DNA of 64,000 nt from Epiperipatus broadwayi (Eukaryota > Onychophora > Udeonychophora > Euonychophora > Peripatidae): assembly GCA_028023455.1 (NCBI GenBank), contig JAQFVV010000014.1, positions 375,336-439,335 on the forward strand. Direction: 5' to 3'. Positions 24,818 to 37,080 of the stretch are shown piece after piece; position 1 is the first letter of the stretch; each line of letters begins with the position of its first letter. The notes beneath the pieces are model-generated. The model did not search any database. It had not been told where the DNA came from and saw only the letters and a list, made by a program, of their open reading frames with translations. The translations under genes were made by a program, and so were the position numbers.

Positions 24818-25362
24818 ATCATCACATGATCACCATTTCTTATGCTTGCTCATAACTGTTATTAAAACAGGCAAAACTATATGTATTGCCAATCCTGCCT
24901 AATAGGATAGTGGTGGCTATAGTTATTAAAGAACCAAAGACACCAAAATGTATGGATATTGAACTGAGTTCAGACCTATATGACTATATAAGCTACTGAG
25001 CTTGGATTGAAAATATGGTGTTTTTAATTTAAGACTCATAGTTTTGTAGTTAAGTAGAGATAAAAGGTGGCTGCTGGAGGGTTGCATTAGATACAAGGCT
25101 CCTCACTGATGAAGGCCACAAGCCAGAAACTATAAGAGATCCTAAGATCTAGGTGCAGTATTCTCAGATCCAAGACTTCTCACTGATGAAAGCTACAAGC
25201 CAGAAACTAGTCTGGAGATATTGGTTGAGTAGGCACTAGATGGGGATTTTATGCACAAGCCTTCTGGCATTCATTGATTATTCTGGCTTTCACTGAGTGG
25301 CAATATGTATAGAGAGTTTTGCCTGTTTTAAAAAAAATTATAACTGTTTTAACATTATGAGA
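24818..25362 (+). mobile_element. Inverted-repeat element, family B, copy 1
   Basis: Both ends carry AAAACAGGCAAAACT followed within a few bases by TATTGCCA, in inverted orientation (about 24865-24893 and 25303-25333). The interior has GATGAA(A/G)GC(T/C)ACAAGCCAGAAACTA twice (about 25108-25132 and 25178-25208), GATCTAGGTGCAGT and GTAGGCACTAGATGGGG. Reverse-complement copies lie at 52814-53235, and a palindromic copy at 53222-53890. No open frame is conserved. A foldback or MITE-like non-autonomous element is the best description. I could not establish a target-site duplication. Confidence 0.75.
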
Positions 25363-26461
25363 ATTTTTATTATTAGTGTGATTAAATGAATCATCTGCAG
25401 CATAATGTTTTCTTTATCAGATGTATTTAAATTTCTTTCATATCAATTTGTTTTTAAGTTTTTATAATAATCATGATTACTAGGAGAATGAATTTTGACA
25501 AATCCATCATATCTTCCTTCTTTTGTCTTTTTACTGTTCTGTCTATAGAGTTTAGCAAAGGTTTGCCTATATTTATCAGAGCTGATTATCTATCAGCTAC
25601 ATACTTTCCAATATTAATGTCATTAAATTCTGCATCTTTGTTAAAATCATATGTGAATTGTATGATATGAGATTTGAACCTTTCTAATTTTATCTATTGC
25701 ATTTTAAGCCAATTTATTTGTAATGTTAGAATTTTCTATTGGCTTTGTTGAGAAAATGTTTTGATGAGTCCTTTTAACAATATGAAATGGTGTTTTCTTT
25801 TTACTGATTTTGACTACATCATATTATTTCTGGTGAAAAAATATTTTGATTTTTTTTACATTTGCATCAATAATGACAAAACTTGAATCATTATGCCAAT
25901 AAACTTACCTAATATTTATTTCAATCAACTTGGCTTTTATTCCTATACTTTGAATCAATTTCATTAAACTTAAGACAGTTTTGATATTTCTATTTTGTAT
26001 TGTGTATGAATCTGAATAGGTTCTTATTTTTTCATGATTTTTACTATTATTAGGCATGATGAAATTTCTTGAGATCCTCCATTTTTTGACCAAGTGAATA
26101 TGTAGCTTATATTTTTATTGAAATTGTGACAACTGAAGTTATAAACATATACATTTTGTTTATAATAATCTATTAATGTTGTAAAATGTAGGAAATGCAA
26201 AAAATTTTCCAAGTCGAAAAAAATACAAAAATTTGTCTCAATGCTACCATTTGATCTGCAGCCATATGGATTATAAACTTGATCAGTCTTTTATAAATAA
26301 GCATCTTTTTCTGAAGACTGAATTATTCTTTTGCAAAGAATCACAACTTTAGCTTGTATTTTTGAATTGTTGCTTGAAATGTAAATTAAATTTAGTGGCA
26401 AATATCTTATAATAATATTTTTCTTTTACTGGCTCTCTAACTTCTGCACTTCATAGTTCTA
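25363..26461. other. AT-rich DNA, no gene recognised
   Basis: Short frames of unremarkable composition occur on both strands at 25.5 and 26.0 kb. No domain motif is visible. Confidence 0.5.
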
Positions 26462-26720
26462 GACAGGGTATGAGCATAGACTTTCACATGACCCACCACT
26501 CTCCATACTATCTCATAACACTGATACACCTGAACACACATATGTCAAAAAGATAAATAATCACCAATATACGTATTTCATGCTAAACCAGCAATCATCA
26601 GTTGGTCCAGATTACCATCTCTACACCATCATACCCTGTCTATTACATATATAGACACAGGTATATATAAGCCTGTGTATTTCATCTACTTCATAGTTCA
26701 TATATATTTTTTAATAATTA
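26462..26720 (+). repeat. Dispersed repeat family A, copy 2
   Basis: Contains TTTCATGCTAAACCAGCAAT, CATCAGTTGGTCCAG and ACCATCTCT, matching the start of the copy at 11.32 kb. Just before this, the segment opens with AGACAGGGTATGAG and later has CATACCCTGTCT, a 12-bp inverted pair (AGACAGGGTATG/CATACCCTGTCT, about 26462-26641) that may be this copy's terminal repeat. Confidence 0.6.
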
Positions 26721-27238
26721 GGTTTGAATATAAATACTTTCATCTTGAATTGTGAGCTCTTATGTAGTGACTAGCGTAAGTGGAAATAACTATGAAATTT
26801 ATAATATTTTCCTCAATTTTATGGCTGTAACATCTGAATTGCAATGTTTAATCAAAGAAGACCCTGGTTTTTTTACAATAACTGTTGTATATTTATCTAT
26901 CACTTCTCTGGTAAGTATTCTTAAAATATTTTTTGCAAACAGAAATATCATTTTGTTCATCTTTTTATTTGTGAAAGAATATGATCTTGGAGTTTTATTG
27001 TTATCCTTCAGTGTTTCTTTTTTTAACTTTCTGTTTCAAAGTGAAGTTAATATATGACAATAAGAATGAAAAAAAACAAAAACACAGTATATAGGACTTG
27101 ACATTTTTACAATTTTGTTAGAATTAGAAAACAAAATACTGTTAAAAATACAATGTTGTAAAGAATATATCATAGCCAAAAAAAAAAAAAAAAAATTTGA
27201 AAAATTATAGTTAGTATATCTCACTATAGATTAGAGCA
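26721..27238. other. AT-rich DNA with one hydrophobic chance frame
   Basis: A 101-codon plus frame (26752-27057, non-ATG start) is rich in F, I, L and V and has no family match. A poly(A) run sits at 27180-27196. There is no supported gene. Confidence 0.45.
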
Positions 27239-28480
27239 CTAACATATAAGTGGCCATGTAGTTCTAAATATATCTGGAGGAGTAATTTTTTTTTTCTCTG
27301 GTAAATTGTCTAGTTTATTTTTAAATGTGTTCAGATGTCTTTGTGTATTTTTGATATAAAGAAATAAACATCTTGTGCTCCACAGAGCATAAAATATGAT
27401 TGTGGTTGGTATTCTTATTTCTGCAAACAAGCATTTGGAAAAGAGTTTTAATGATAGATTTAATTGTGCGATTATTTTTTTAAAGTATTTTTGTGATGTA
27501 TGGTTGGGTAACTTGTATTGCTACTACACTTAAGAAAACATCCTTTCGATCTTCTTCTTTGTGTTATGATTTATTTATAGTTTCTGAGCTGACAAGATTT
27601 CTCTTATGCCTAAAAAAGTATAATATAAGCAAAGATCATGCATTTATTTTGAGTATAAAATCAAAATATTTTGACTCAAGAGTCCAATACTCCAATCTTT
27701 TTATTAGTTGTCTATTATTAATGACAAGCATTGGAGAATTAACAACTTCATTTATATTTGGATATAGAAGGGTATAATTTTTTTAATATTGCTATTTTTC
27801 TTGTGGGAAGTTATGTTAATATTTGTCATTAGATTAATTGGTGCTAAAATTGTTTGAACATGTTTAGTGTATGGAGGAGGTTTATCTATTAGTATTACTT
27901 AACTATCACCTCCAAATGTGGAAGTAATCTTGTCATGGCTGACAAGGTTAATAGATTTTTGGATCCTATATGTAAAATTGAATGTGTGTTTTTTTTCCTC
28001 ACAAGAACTTTCTGCACAGTAAATAAAAATTTGAAATGAATGATTTTGTAAAGATTATGGCATGTAGTAGTATGTTATTTTTGTGATGATAAAAATGTTT
28101 ATGAGAGCTACCTTGGAATAGAATGAAGGGTATACCTTTAAGAGTGGTGACATTAGGTGTCTGTTGATTACAGTAATTTATCTTGTATTTGCTTTCACAA
28201 AGCCATATTGCTCACATTTAAAGGAAAATCTAAATATATAGTTAATATGCCAAGAAATATGTTTGTAAATGTTTTTCCTTAATATGTTTACCATACACAT
28301 GATTTGTCTAGATTGAATTCAACCCTATGAGAGTTGGTAAGTTTCTTCATGATTTTCACTAATGTTCTAATTTTTTTTTTGTTATAAGGAAGACTGTAAT
28401 ATTACCTATTTATGCTATGCAGTTTATACTATGATCCAGTGTAGAAATATAGATGTCTATGTTTGAAATATTTGTACTTA
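27239..28480 (-). pseudogene. Diverged LINE ORF2 relic, same family as the 58.8-64 kb element
   Basis: Read on the minus strand (28480 down to 27239), broken frames follow the 62-64 kb LINE in order. NSHRVEFNLDKS (about 28.30-28.34 kb) matches YSLKFNTGKM. LLKVYPSFYSKVALINIFI (about 28.09-28.14 kb) matches LSRAYLSIHSKTTLINMLI. DKPPPYTK (about 27.88 kb) matches TDTPPPSK. EYWTLESKYFDFILKIN (about 27.66-27.69 kb) matches KYWNLKPRYLDFMIKIN. The last open stretch, 27239-27430, contains FAEIRIPTTIIFYALW, matching FAAIRLSVFLIYALW in the 10-kb copy. Stops, frameshifts and a decayed zinc finger show it is an old dead copy. No poly(A) or target duplication is visible at 27239. Confidence 0.82.
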
Positions 28481-30514
28481 TGAAATAAATAATCGGTACA
28501 TATGGAATAACACATCTATTATCTAAAGATATTTTAATATTTAAAAATATAGGAGGAAAAATAATGAAGCTCAGTAAAATATTTGACAAAAATTGCTAAT
28601 CAAAATTGTATAATTTTCGTATTCTTTTATTATTTGAAATATTTATAAAATCAAATAAAAAACAATAAAAATATTTTATTATCATAAAATAATATTGAAA
28701 GTAAACTTTTTATTTACAAATTACTTTTCGAAGATGGGCTGACTTATCTTTTCTGAAGCTGAGAAGAAAATGAGAAAGATTTTTTTTTCACTTTCATACA
28801 TGCTAATTAGAAAAAATATGAAAATCAAGATTCTTCACTGATTGTAGCTGCCATTTATAGAAAATTACTGAAACAGAAATAAATTCTTAATGTATTAACA
28901 AGTAAATTGAAAAATTCAAGATTCAGACTAAACATTAGGAAGAAAAACCATTTAAGTTTTTACCAATGCAAACCATGAATAGCAGATAGTGTTCAATAGA
29001 CCACTTTGAGTTGCTTCAGCTGTATTTATTGAAAAGTTAAATATAGTGAATTATTAATAAATTCTAAATATAATTAAAGATTAAAAAATATTTACTTAGA
29101 TGTTTTTTGTCAAATTGCATAAAACAAAGTGAATCAGAGATGTCAGACAAAAAAAAATAGTACTTGATAAAAGTAAAAATAAAATAAAATCATAAATTCA
29201 AGTGTAATGTGGTTAAATAGCTCCATGTAATTAAAATTTAAAAGTTTTTGAAATATATAAATAAAAAAATCAAGTGAGAATGTTAACAGAGACACATACT
29301 GTTAAAGTGTAATTTCTTGAAGAATATATATAATTTTTTGCTGCACTAGCTGTAAAGGTTAAATTATGATAATTATATAAATGAGTAATAACAATAATAT
29401 TCTTATGCAGAATTATTTTTTATTTTCTTAAATCATTATCATTATTAACAGGCTTTGTTAGAAAAGAAACGAAAAGAAATCACATGATTACAAGTACTGT
29501 ATATTTCATTGGTAGCTCATTACTTAATTATAAATGAAGGAAGTCTATGAAGAATTGTGTCCTTATTCTTTTTTTTCAATAGTTATCTTCTTCATGTAAT
29601 ATTGTAATGTTATTTAAACTAAAATTCAAAATTACATGATTTTACATTTTCAAAGAAAACAAGCAATAATTGTAATTGAATTATTATTTACTGTAGTTTT
29701 TATATGATTGTAAAGTAACTGGTCTTCCTTTAATTGTTTTTATATACAATATTTCAACTAACTTACATATGATTTATTACATTTACATATAATTTGATAT
29801 ATGATATTGCTTTTTTGGGTCTTAGGTATAACATTTTTTTGAAAGAGAAGACCATGTGTATTAATGGTATATAAAATGGCAAACTTTACATTTTTGTATA
29901 TTTTAATGAAAAGCTATGTAGTTATAAAAATAATTAAATGTAAAATATAGAGCTGATGCTGAAGTATATTTATAAGTGTTGATTATAGTAGAAGACAAAT
30001 CCATCTTACTTTAATGAAATTTTATAAGAAACTATAATATAAATGAAAAGAGAAATTAACTCCAATGCTGTTTTCATTAGTGACTTTATTAGTCTGCTTT
30101 TCAACAGATAATTTTTAAACATTTTAAATAATTCTATATTAAAACTATCATCTTTATCTGTTTTAGAAAATTGTATTATTTATTGCACTGATTTCATTTT
30201 CTGCATTTTTAGTTGTATCTTTTAGAAAAAATATACTTTGGCTATATATTTTTCTAGCACACATTCCATGTTAATGGGCGTACTTTATTTTAGCCATCAG
30301 TTTATAATTTTGAAATAATTTACAAATGATTTTTTTTTTCAGATCTCTATTGTTTCAGTAGATTGAAAATCATTTTGTTTTTTGTTTTTATTAAATGCTT
30401 TTAATTGAGTTACAATATCTGTTTATTTGTTTGTATGTTTATTTGTAACTATTGTAATCACTTTTATTATTTAAGTTAGAATCAAATTTTAAAATCAAAG
30501 TTTAATAGATTTCA
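28481..30514. other. AT-rich DNA, no feature recognised
   Basis: Low-complexity sequence. I could not extend the neighbouring minus-strand LINE relic into it. Confidence 0.5.
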
Positions 30515-30948
30515 GTTCAATAGAATTGGTTCAAATTTGGTACATGAAAAAGAAATACCAGGCAAAGTAATATAGGACTATAATATTTTAGATAGGAGAT
30601 CCAGTTTCTTAGATCTGGACCAATGAGCAGGGAAATTTTGAATAGTTTGATATCAGATTTACAATTTATTTTTAGAACTTTATTTTGATTAAGGCTCATG
30701 AGAGGATGGTGTAGAGATTTTCCTTTTTGTTTTCCATCTAGATTTATAATTTTCAAATCAAGATTTTAATAGAATTAAATTCAATATAATTTGTTGAAAT
30801 TTTGTACATGTTTTGAAAATCACTACCAAAATGATAGGTACTACAATATTTTCAGCAGGTGACCTTATTTCTTACATATGGAACACTGGATGGGAACATT
30901 TTGAATATTTTAATATCAAATTAAAAAAATAATTGTTAGAACTTCAAT
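30515..30948. repeat. Diverged tandem duplication, period about 260 bp
   Basis: Unit 1 (from about 30515) has CAATAGAATTGGTTCAAATTT, GGTACATG, TATAATATTTTAGATAGGAGA and AAATTTTGAATAGTTTGATATCA. Unit 2 (from about 30777) has CAATATAATTTGTTGAAATTT, TGTACATG, TACAATATTTTCAGCAGGTGA and CATTTTGAATATTTTAATATCA. The order of words is the same in both. No coding signal is conserved. Confidence 0.7.
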
Positions 30949-31009
30949 ATGTTTTAAGTAATACATGCATTTTTTTTGGTTTCAATTGTAAACTACATTT
31001 AAGTTAGAA

Positions 31010-31251
31010 TAAAGTTAGTTTACAATATACTTTTGGTAAGCATTAAAAAAAAATCAAATAAAAGGAAAAAAATTCAACCACTTTTCAGCAGAAGGATTTC
31101 TTTATATTTTAAATTAATTAATGCTTTATTATACACATTATTAATTACACATACATACTAAATATGATATATACATAAGAATTATATTAATTTAATGCAA
31201 AAATATATAGTAATATATATATAAATTGTGTCAAATTGATTTAAAGTAAAA
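31010..31251 (+). repeat. Direct repeat copy 1, flanking a foldback
   Basis: Contains TTTACAATATACTTTTGGTAAGCATT, then CATACATACTAAATATGATATATAC and GTCAAATTGATTTAAA. The same words in the same order recur at 32045-32332. It abuts the left arm of the foldback at 31252. Confidence 0.7.
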
Positions 31252-31969
31252 TTATAAAATTAAAAATAATCAAGTTAAAATAAAATTGAAACAGACAACT
31301 CCCAATAAATAAAAAAAAAATTTAATACATTAATCCGGCTTTCATTCTTTAATAGAATCTTTTCAAGATGTATCTTTTTTACACAGACACATGACCAATT
31401 AACCAATTACCCTACAGCAACTGCCTCTAATGGACAATATTTATATTATCTTACAATAAATATAATTATTAAAATACATACATTAAATATAATTAGTAAA
31501 ATACATATATGTACATAAAAATGATTAAACTTATTACAATCCTTTTTTTCATAATATATATATATTTACAAATAATATATATAAAAAAACCAGTAATAAT
31601 AATTCCTTTTATTTTTAAAATTATAACTTAAGTTTTTTTATACTTTTAGATTATTTGTAAATATATATATATTCTGAGAGAAAAAAAGAATTGTAATAAA
31701 TTTAATCATTTTTATGTACATATGTATTTTACTAATTATATTTAATGAATGTATTTTAATAATTATATTTATTGTAATGTAATATAAATAATTTCTATGG
31801 GGGGGTTGCTGTAGTCTAATTGATCATGTGATTTTAAAAAGAAACATCTTGAAAAGGTTTCATTAATGAATGAAAGCCGGGTTGATGTATTCAATATTTT
31901 TTATTTATTTATAAGTGAGTTGTCTGTTTTAATTTTATTTTAAATTGATTATTTTTAATTTTATATATA
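31252..31969. mobile_element. Foldback element with arms of about 320 bp
   Basis: The left arm (about 31252-31578) and right arm (about 31650-31969) are reverse complements with moderate divergence. TAAAATTAAAAATAATCAA starts the left arm and its complement TTGATTATTTTTAATTTTA ends the right. Left GGCTTTCATTC pairs with right GAATGAAAGCC, left CAAGATGT with ACATCTTG, left CAATTACCCTACAGCAACTG with GGGTTGCTGTAGTCTAATTG. The spacer is about 70 bp. There is no open frame. The structure fits a palindromic MITE or a head-to-head duplication. Confidence 0.8.
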
Positions 31970-32044
31970 AAAGACAACATTATAGAACATTTTAACATTG
32001 AAATTTGATCATTTAAACTATATATAGAAAGTAAAGTTATGCAT

Positions 32045-32332
32045 ATTAAGTGAAGTTTGTTTACAATATAGTTTTGGTAAGCATTTTTTAAAAAAATAAT
32101 AAAAAATTCCAATTAAGAGCAAAAATGTCAAACACTTTTTACTTAAAAGGATATTTTCTTATTTTAGTCACTTAATGATTTATTTATACACACATATATA
32201 TATATATATATATATTACGTACACATACTAAATATAATATATACTTAAGGAATATACATAATAACTTGTAGCAGAAATATCTTGTGATAGATATGTGTAT
32301 CAACTATAAATGTCAAGTCAATTTAAAATACT
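32045..32332 (+). repeat. Direct repeat copy 2, flanking a foldback
   Basis: TTTACAATATAGTTTTGGTAAGCATT, CATACTAAATATAATATATAC and GTCAAGTCAATTTAAA match copy 1. It differs by an expanded (TA)n at about 32194-32215. Confidence 0.7.
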
Positions 32333-32381
32333 ATAGTTTTTACATTTTTATTTATTGTGCCAATACTAAAATATTAAAAGT

Positions 32382-32593
32382 AAATAGAGATAATTTTTTT
32401 TTATTAAATGCTTTTATTTACTGTGCACTAAAAAGCAAAAAAAAATAATTGTTTCTTCAACTATAATTGAAGTTTTTAGATTTAACTTAAAGTAAAAACA
32501 CGGGGGCTGCAGAAATTAATTAATTCAATTCCTATGAAGTGTATGATAAATAAAAGCATTTGATATAATTTTTTTTATCTCTATTTATTTTTT
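32382..32593. repeat. Small foldback, arms of about 45 bp
   Basis: AAATAGAGATAATTTTTTTT...AAATGCTTTTATTTA at the left pairs with TAAATAAAAGCATTTGATAT...TTATCTCTATTTAT at the right. The loop of about 120 bp carries ACGGGGGCTGCAG, an unusually G-rich word for the region. Confidence 0.7.
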
Positions 32594-32947
32594 TCACAAT
32601 CCACTGAATAGCCTTTGGATGAAGAGAGTTTTGAAATTAGTATATATAATGCCTTGGTTTAATGGCTGAATTAAAACTGTATTATATGGTAAGAACATTA
32701 TTTAATACTTAAATGATTTTTATTCTTTGATAGACCTGGTGCATTATCTATTGGTATTAAAAATTTAATTATTTTTATTTTGCATTAAATAGTATTACTT
32801 AAGTTGGCATAAAACAATTGATAAACTTTTTTTTTATGTAACATGGAAATTACTCATGTTTTTTTTTTTTTTTTCCAGTATATCAATAACATGTTTTTTA
32901 TTGCATGAGAAGTAGCCAATCTGTAAACATGCATTATTGTTTCATAC
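32594..32947. other. AT-rich DNA, no feature recognised
   Basis: Poly(T) runs only. No coding or repeat structure was recognised. Confidence 0.5.
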
Positions 32948-32996
32948 ATTACTGCACATAAGTAATACAGTGCATTTTTTAAGTATCTTAACTTTT
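32948..32996 (+). repeat. 49-bp direct repeat, left copy
   Basis: ATTACTGCACATAAGTAATA...CATTTTTTAAGTATCTTAA recurs at 33512-33560 with about five differences. The two copies bracket DNA whose right part is an RTE-like tail. Confidence 0.8.
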
Positions 32997-33234
32997 AAGT
33001 TTAAAGCAACTTTTTTTTTAATTCTCTATATGTGTATCAAAAAGTTTCTGAAATTTATCTGTATATTTTTTGACAGCTTTGTTGTATATCAGTACATTTT
33101 CTTTTTAGTTTTTTATATTATATAATAAAAATTAATTTTTAAGTTGCTCAAAGTATTTTCTACCAAAAAAAAAATACTTTTTTTTAATGTTTATAAATTT
33201 TTAATGTCTTATTGTTTAATAAGCATTGGATACA

Positions 33235-33511
33235 TGACAGAAGAGCAATGCAGTCACTTTAAACCATTCAACCAAGTATAGGGAAATATCTGTTGGAAGT
33301 AACAAAAAGTGATTGAAAAACAAAATCCTTGAGTGAGAGTACAAATTAGTATCATTAAGATCAATGAAAAAATTAAGAGACTGAAGTGGAGCTAGGATGA
33401 ACTTGTTCTAAAAGAGGTGATAATAAATAACCAGTTAAATTCTTAAGCTGGATTCTAAGAGATTGTAAAAGATATAGAAAAAGACCATATATGAGATGGA
33501 TTGATAAAATA
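33235..33511 (+). pseudogene. RTE-like retrotransposon C-terminal relic
   Basis: One plus frame reads VRVQISIIKINEKIKRLKWS (about 33.335-33.394 kb). After a frameshift, another reads VKFLSWILRDCKRYRKRP and then YMRWIDKII, ending at 33511. This follows the conserved RTE-type tail: RTKV-DIIEKI-KLKW-WAGH, then RWT-KILEWRPR--KRSRGRP-TRW-DDI. Slightly upstream, RRAMQSL fits the RAMER-ML segment, and an F/V-rich frame near 33.06 kb (FFDSFVVYQ) could be the FNQCVLP segment. It is an old, frameshifted, 5'-truncated fragment. Confidence 0.7.
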
Positions 33512-33560
33512 ATTACTGCACATAAGTAATATAATACATTTTTTAAGTATCTTAATTTTT
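33512..33560 (+). repeat. 49-bp direct repeat, right copy
   Basis: Begins immediately after the last recognisable RTE-tail codon and matches 32948-32996. Confidence 0.8.
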
Positions 33561-36500
33561 GTTTTCTTGCTTGAAAAATATTATTTATATTTGGAAATTC
33601 CTAAAGATATTATTTAGCAATAGTTTTTCTGCACTAATAGCCTCATCATACTTTGCAATCAAATTTTTTTTCTGCATCTGGTAAACCATATTTTGCTGAT
33701 AATAAACTTTTCAATGGAAAAGCATTTATACTATAAGTCTTAGCAAAAAATTCTTTAAGCCATTGGTTTGCTTTTTTATAATTGATTGCCTCATTGCTAT
33801 TTGCTTTTATTTAATGCATGTTATCAAAAGAGTTTACATTTGTTCTATGATATTACAATGTACTGCTCATTCTCAAAATTCCTTTTATTCTTGTGCAGTT
33901 TTTAATTTGTTATTATAATTCATTGATTTAGCTGACATAATGCTTAAATAATTAACTATTTTACTGCTTTTTATTTTAAAAATAATCTTTTTTTTAACAC
34001 TTCAATATTGACCATTTTTTTTTTGACTTTATTTTTCTGGTTCATCATTAAAATATTTGTATATGTATGAAAAAAAATCAAAAGCATGTAATAAAATTGA
34101 ATAAATTACTGAGAAAAAAAAATCAAAAATATATGTAAGTTTACAAAACATGACAATGGTGTTTAACATTTTAGTTAAAGCTGAAATTTTGAAAAAAGTC
34201 TTACTTACATGGTTGCTACATGTGCCAGACTGGATTTATAGTATTGATTGTTTCATCCACCGGAAATTGTCAATTTAGTGATTCCATGCTTAGCATCTGG
34301 CATTTTTTTAAGCATAAGTTTTCCTTAAAATTATTTTTTATTAACATCAGTATTTAAGTTTTCAAATTCTGCATTTATTACTTATAGCTAAAATTATTAC
34401 TGTATATACATCTTGGATAATACTTTAAAAATATGCATAATATTTTCACTGCTAGAAATTTACCAATGTCATATCAATTTATGGTTCATAACTAAACTTT
34501 TTACATTATATGCATCTATGAGCATATATATATATATATGTGTGTGTGTGTGTTTGAATTGATAAGTAAATTTTATTTGACAAAAATTTATCTATTTTAA
34601 TATTAATTGTATGTATTGTATTTGTTGTATAAATTTTTAATTTAATGCGAAAAAGTATTCATGGCACTTTTTATTTGCTCTATATTTTGTGATCAAATGC
34701 ATGGTATCCCCCCCCCCCCATAGTTAATCACTGATGGTTTGTGAATCATTGGTATTTTGTTTTCCCTAATCTAAAATTCTGAGAATATTTTAAAGTATAT
34801 GTGATAATGCAAGATTAGTTATAAGTATGTCATAGTCAGCATTACAATCAGTGAAGCACCTAGTGATAGATAGTATTTAGGAAAAATAACAAGTCATCAC
34901 TTCCATTCTATGTAAAGGTCAAGAAATTGAAATATGCCATTACATAATGCAAGTATTCACGCACAAACACGTTTATATTAGTACCAAATTTGTATTTGCA
35001 AGCTAGTATGCTTTTGTTAGTTAGGAAGTTAGTCAGTCATATAAACTGGATATAGTTTTATAAACGCCAATAACCCGAATAAACTGTACAATGTTCAAAA
35101 TAACATAAAAACAATTAGTAGCTGTAGCCAGTTCTGCCATTCTAAGTAGCATTTTGTTTATATATATATAGGTGTGATTATTTAACAAATTATTAATAAA
35201 TATGTATATATATATATTATCCAAATATTTACCGTGACAGATATATTGTGAGTTGGCAAATATTTTAAGTTTTATAAATAATATAAAGAAAAAGAAAACA
35301 TTATTTGAAAACTATGTTTATTTATTTTTTTTAAGTTTTAAGTTAATGTCTCTAATATTGGTTGATAAATGAGTACCTAGCTATTCTTACCAGAGGATAA
35401 AATATTTTGGAAAACTTTTCAAATCTCGATCTCCAGTCATTTAAAAAATAAGTTTCATATTTTTTTCATTGTTCCTCTATAAGAAGCTGTTAGAAAGGTT
35501 TTTATCTTCTTGCAGTAGACTATTTGTAAAAGCTGTTTTCTTATTTACCACATATATGTATGTGGTATGTGTGTGTTTTTATGTGTATTGGAATAATATT
35601 TTATTAGCAACCATAGCTCAAACTTCAACTTTTCTATCAATAATTCTTAGAAACATTTACATTTGTATTAATTGTTTTAAAGCAGAACGTTGTTGTAAAC
35701 ATACTTAAAGTTAAAAGCCTTACATACAAATGTCAATTACACGCATTTAATTTAATGAAGTATATTGTTAATAACATTTTTTTTTTTTTTTAAAAAAAAG
35801 TTTAATATTTACTTTGATTCCAGTTTGTGTATATGTAATATCTAACAAATAAATATATTCGTTAAAAATCAGCATGCATCATAATAAGAAACATTTAAAT
35901 TAAATTAAACATTATCAATATATATATATATATATGTTATAAATTTGATGCTACAGATGAAATTAGAAAAAAAAAAACTAAAATGAAAAATAAAATAGTA
36001 AAATGTTTATGTTTTTAAGTGTTAAACGTAACAATTTCAAGATCTTAAATATGTTTATATTCAGTTTCTTCAATAATAAAGCTGTGTTCTTGAAATATAT
36101 ATTGTTTAATATTTTTTTCAAGTTACATGTTAATTTGGTTACCAGGTTACATTTGTTCATAGTATGGTAAAACAGAAGTTTGAATTTATATATTTTTTTA
36201 AAAGTTTATAATTCCTTTTTTTTTTTTTTAAAGTAGATTCCATTATTTATATTACTTTATTTGGATATTATAGTTTTACGCGCAATCTAACATATTAATG
36301 TATTTTTTTATTGTTTCATTTGTTTTTTTCTTCCTTGTTTGCTTATGAACTTTTATTACAGAACAGAAATTTCTATGGCATTTTAAATAATTATTTATAT
36401 AGAATATTCAGATATTCTGATTGTAAAACATCCTGAAGGATTTTCACATTATTATTATTATTTTAGTTATTGTTCATTAACTTTTTAAATTACAATTTAG

Positions 36501-37080
36501 TGGTAGATATTTATTCATCTCTAAATAATTTTCAGTTAAAAACATCTTTATGTTTATCCAAGATCTTGCAAATTGTTAAGTCACTGCTTCTTGTTAAAAT
36601 TATATTTGAACTAGAAAATAATTTGATTGACATAAGAATTAGATAAAAAAAAAAGGAAGGTAAAATGCATTATAATTAATCTTAATTATTATATGTATTA
36701 TCATTCAGTTTCTAAAAATAATAATCTTATATTGGAATTAGTAGTCATTTCTGAATTAAGTTGTGAAGTTTAATACCTCCTTAAAGATGTTTATTAATTA
36801 TCTTTCTCACCGTTATCCTGATATTTTTTCCTTCAGAATTTTTTTTTTTTTGAACTGCATTTTTTTTTACAAAAATTTCGCAACAGCAGCAATAATAAAT
36901 AATAAGCAGATTTTTTTTTATTTAAAAAAACAACAACAACAAAACAACAATTTGTACTCCATCACATTAAACATGGAAAAAAGTGATGAAGTTGATTTAT
37001 TCCTTGTATTTATGTTTTATGAAAAAAGATATATTAATCTTTAGTTAATGTTTACAATTTATAACTGGATTAGGGATATT
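33561..37080. other. AT-rich DNA, no gene recognised
   Basis: Contains a C12 run at about 34709-34720, (TG)n near 34540-34552, and several (TA)n tracts. A few non-AT-driven words near 34.2-34.3 kb suggest old repeat debris, but nothing is identifiable. Confidence 0.5.

Noticed and set aside
26752-27057. 101-codon hydrophobic frame
   Set aside because: No ATG at the start; F/I/L/V-rich composition expected from AT-rich DNA; no family resemblance or context.
27493-27777. 94-codon plus-strand frame
   Set aside because: It is the antisense of the minus-strand LINE relic, whose ordered homology to the 62-64 kb copy is much stronger.
34709-34720. C12 run as a regulatory feature
   Set aside because: An isolated homopolymer with no neighbouring motif; ordinary slippage.
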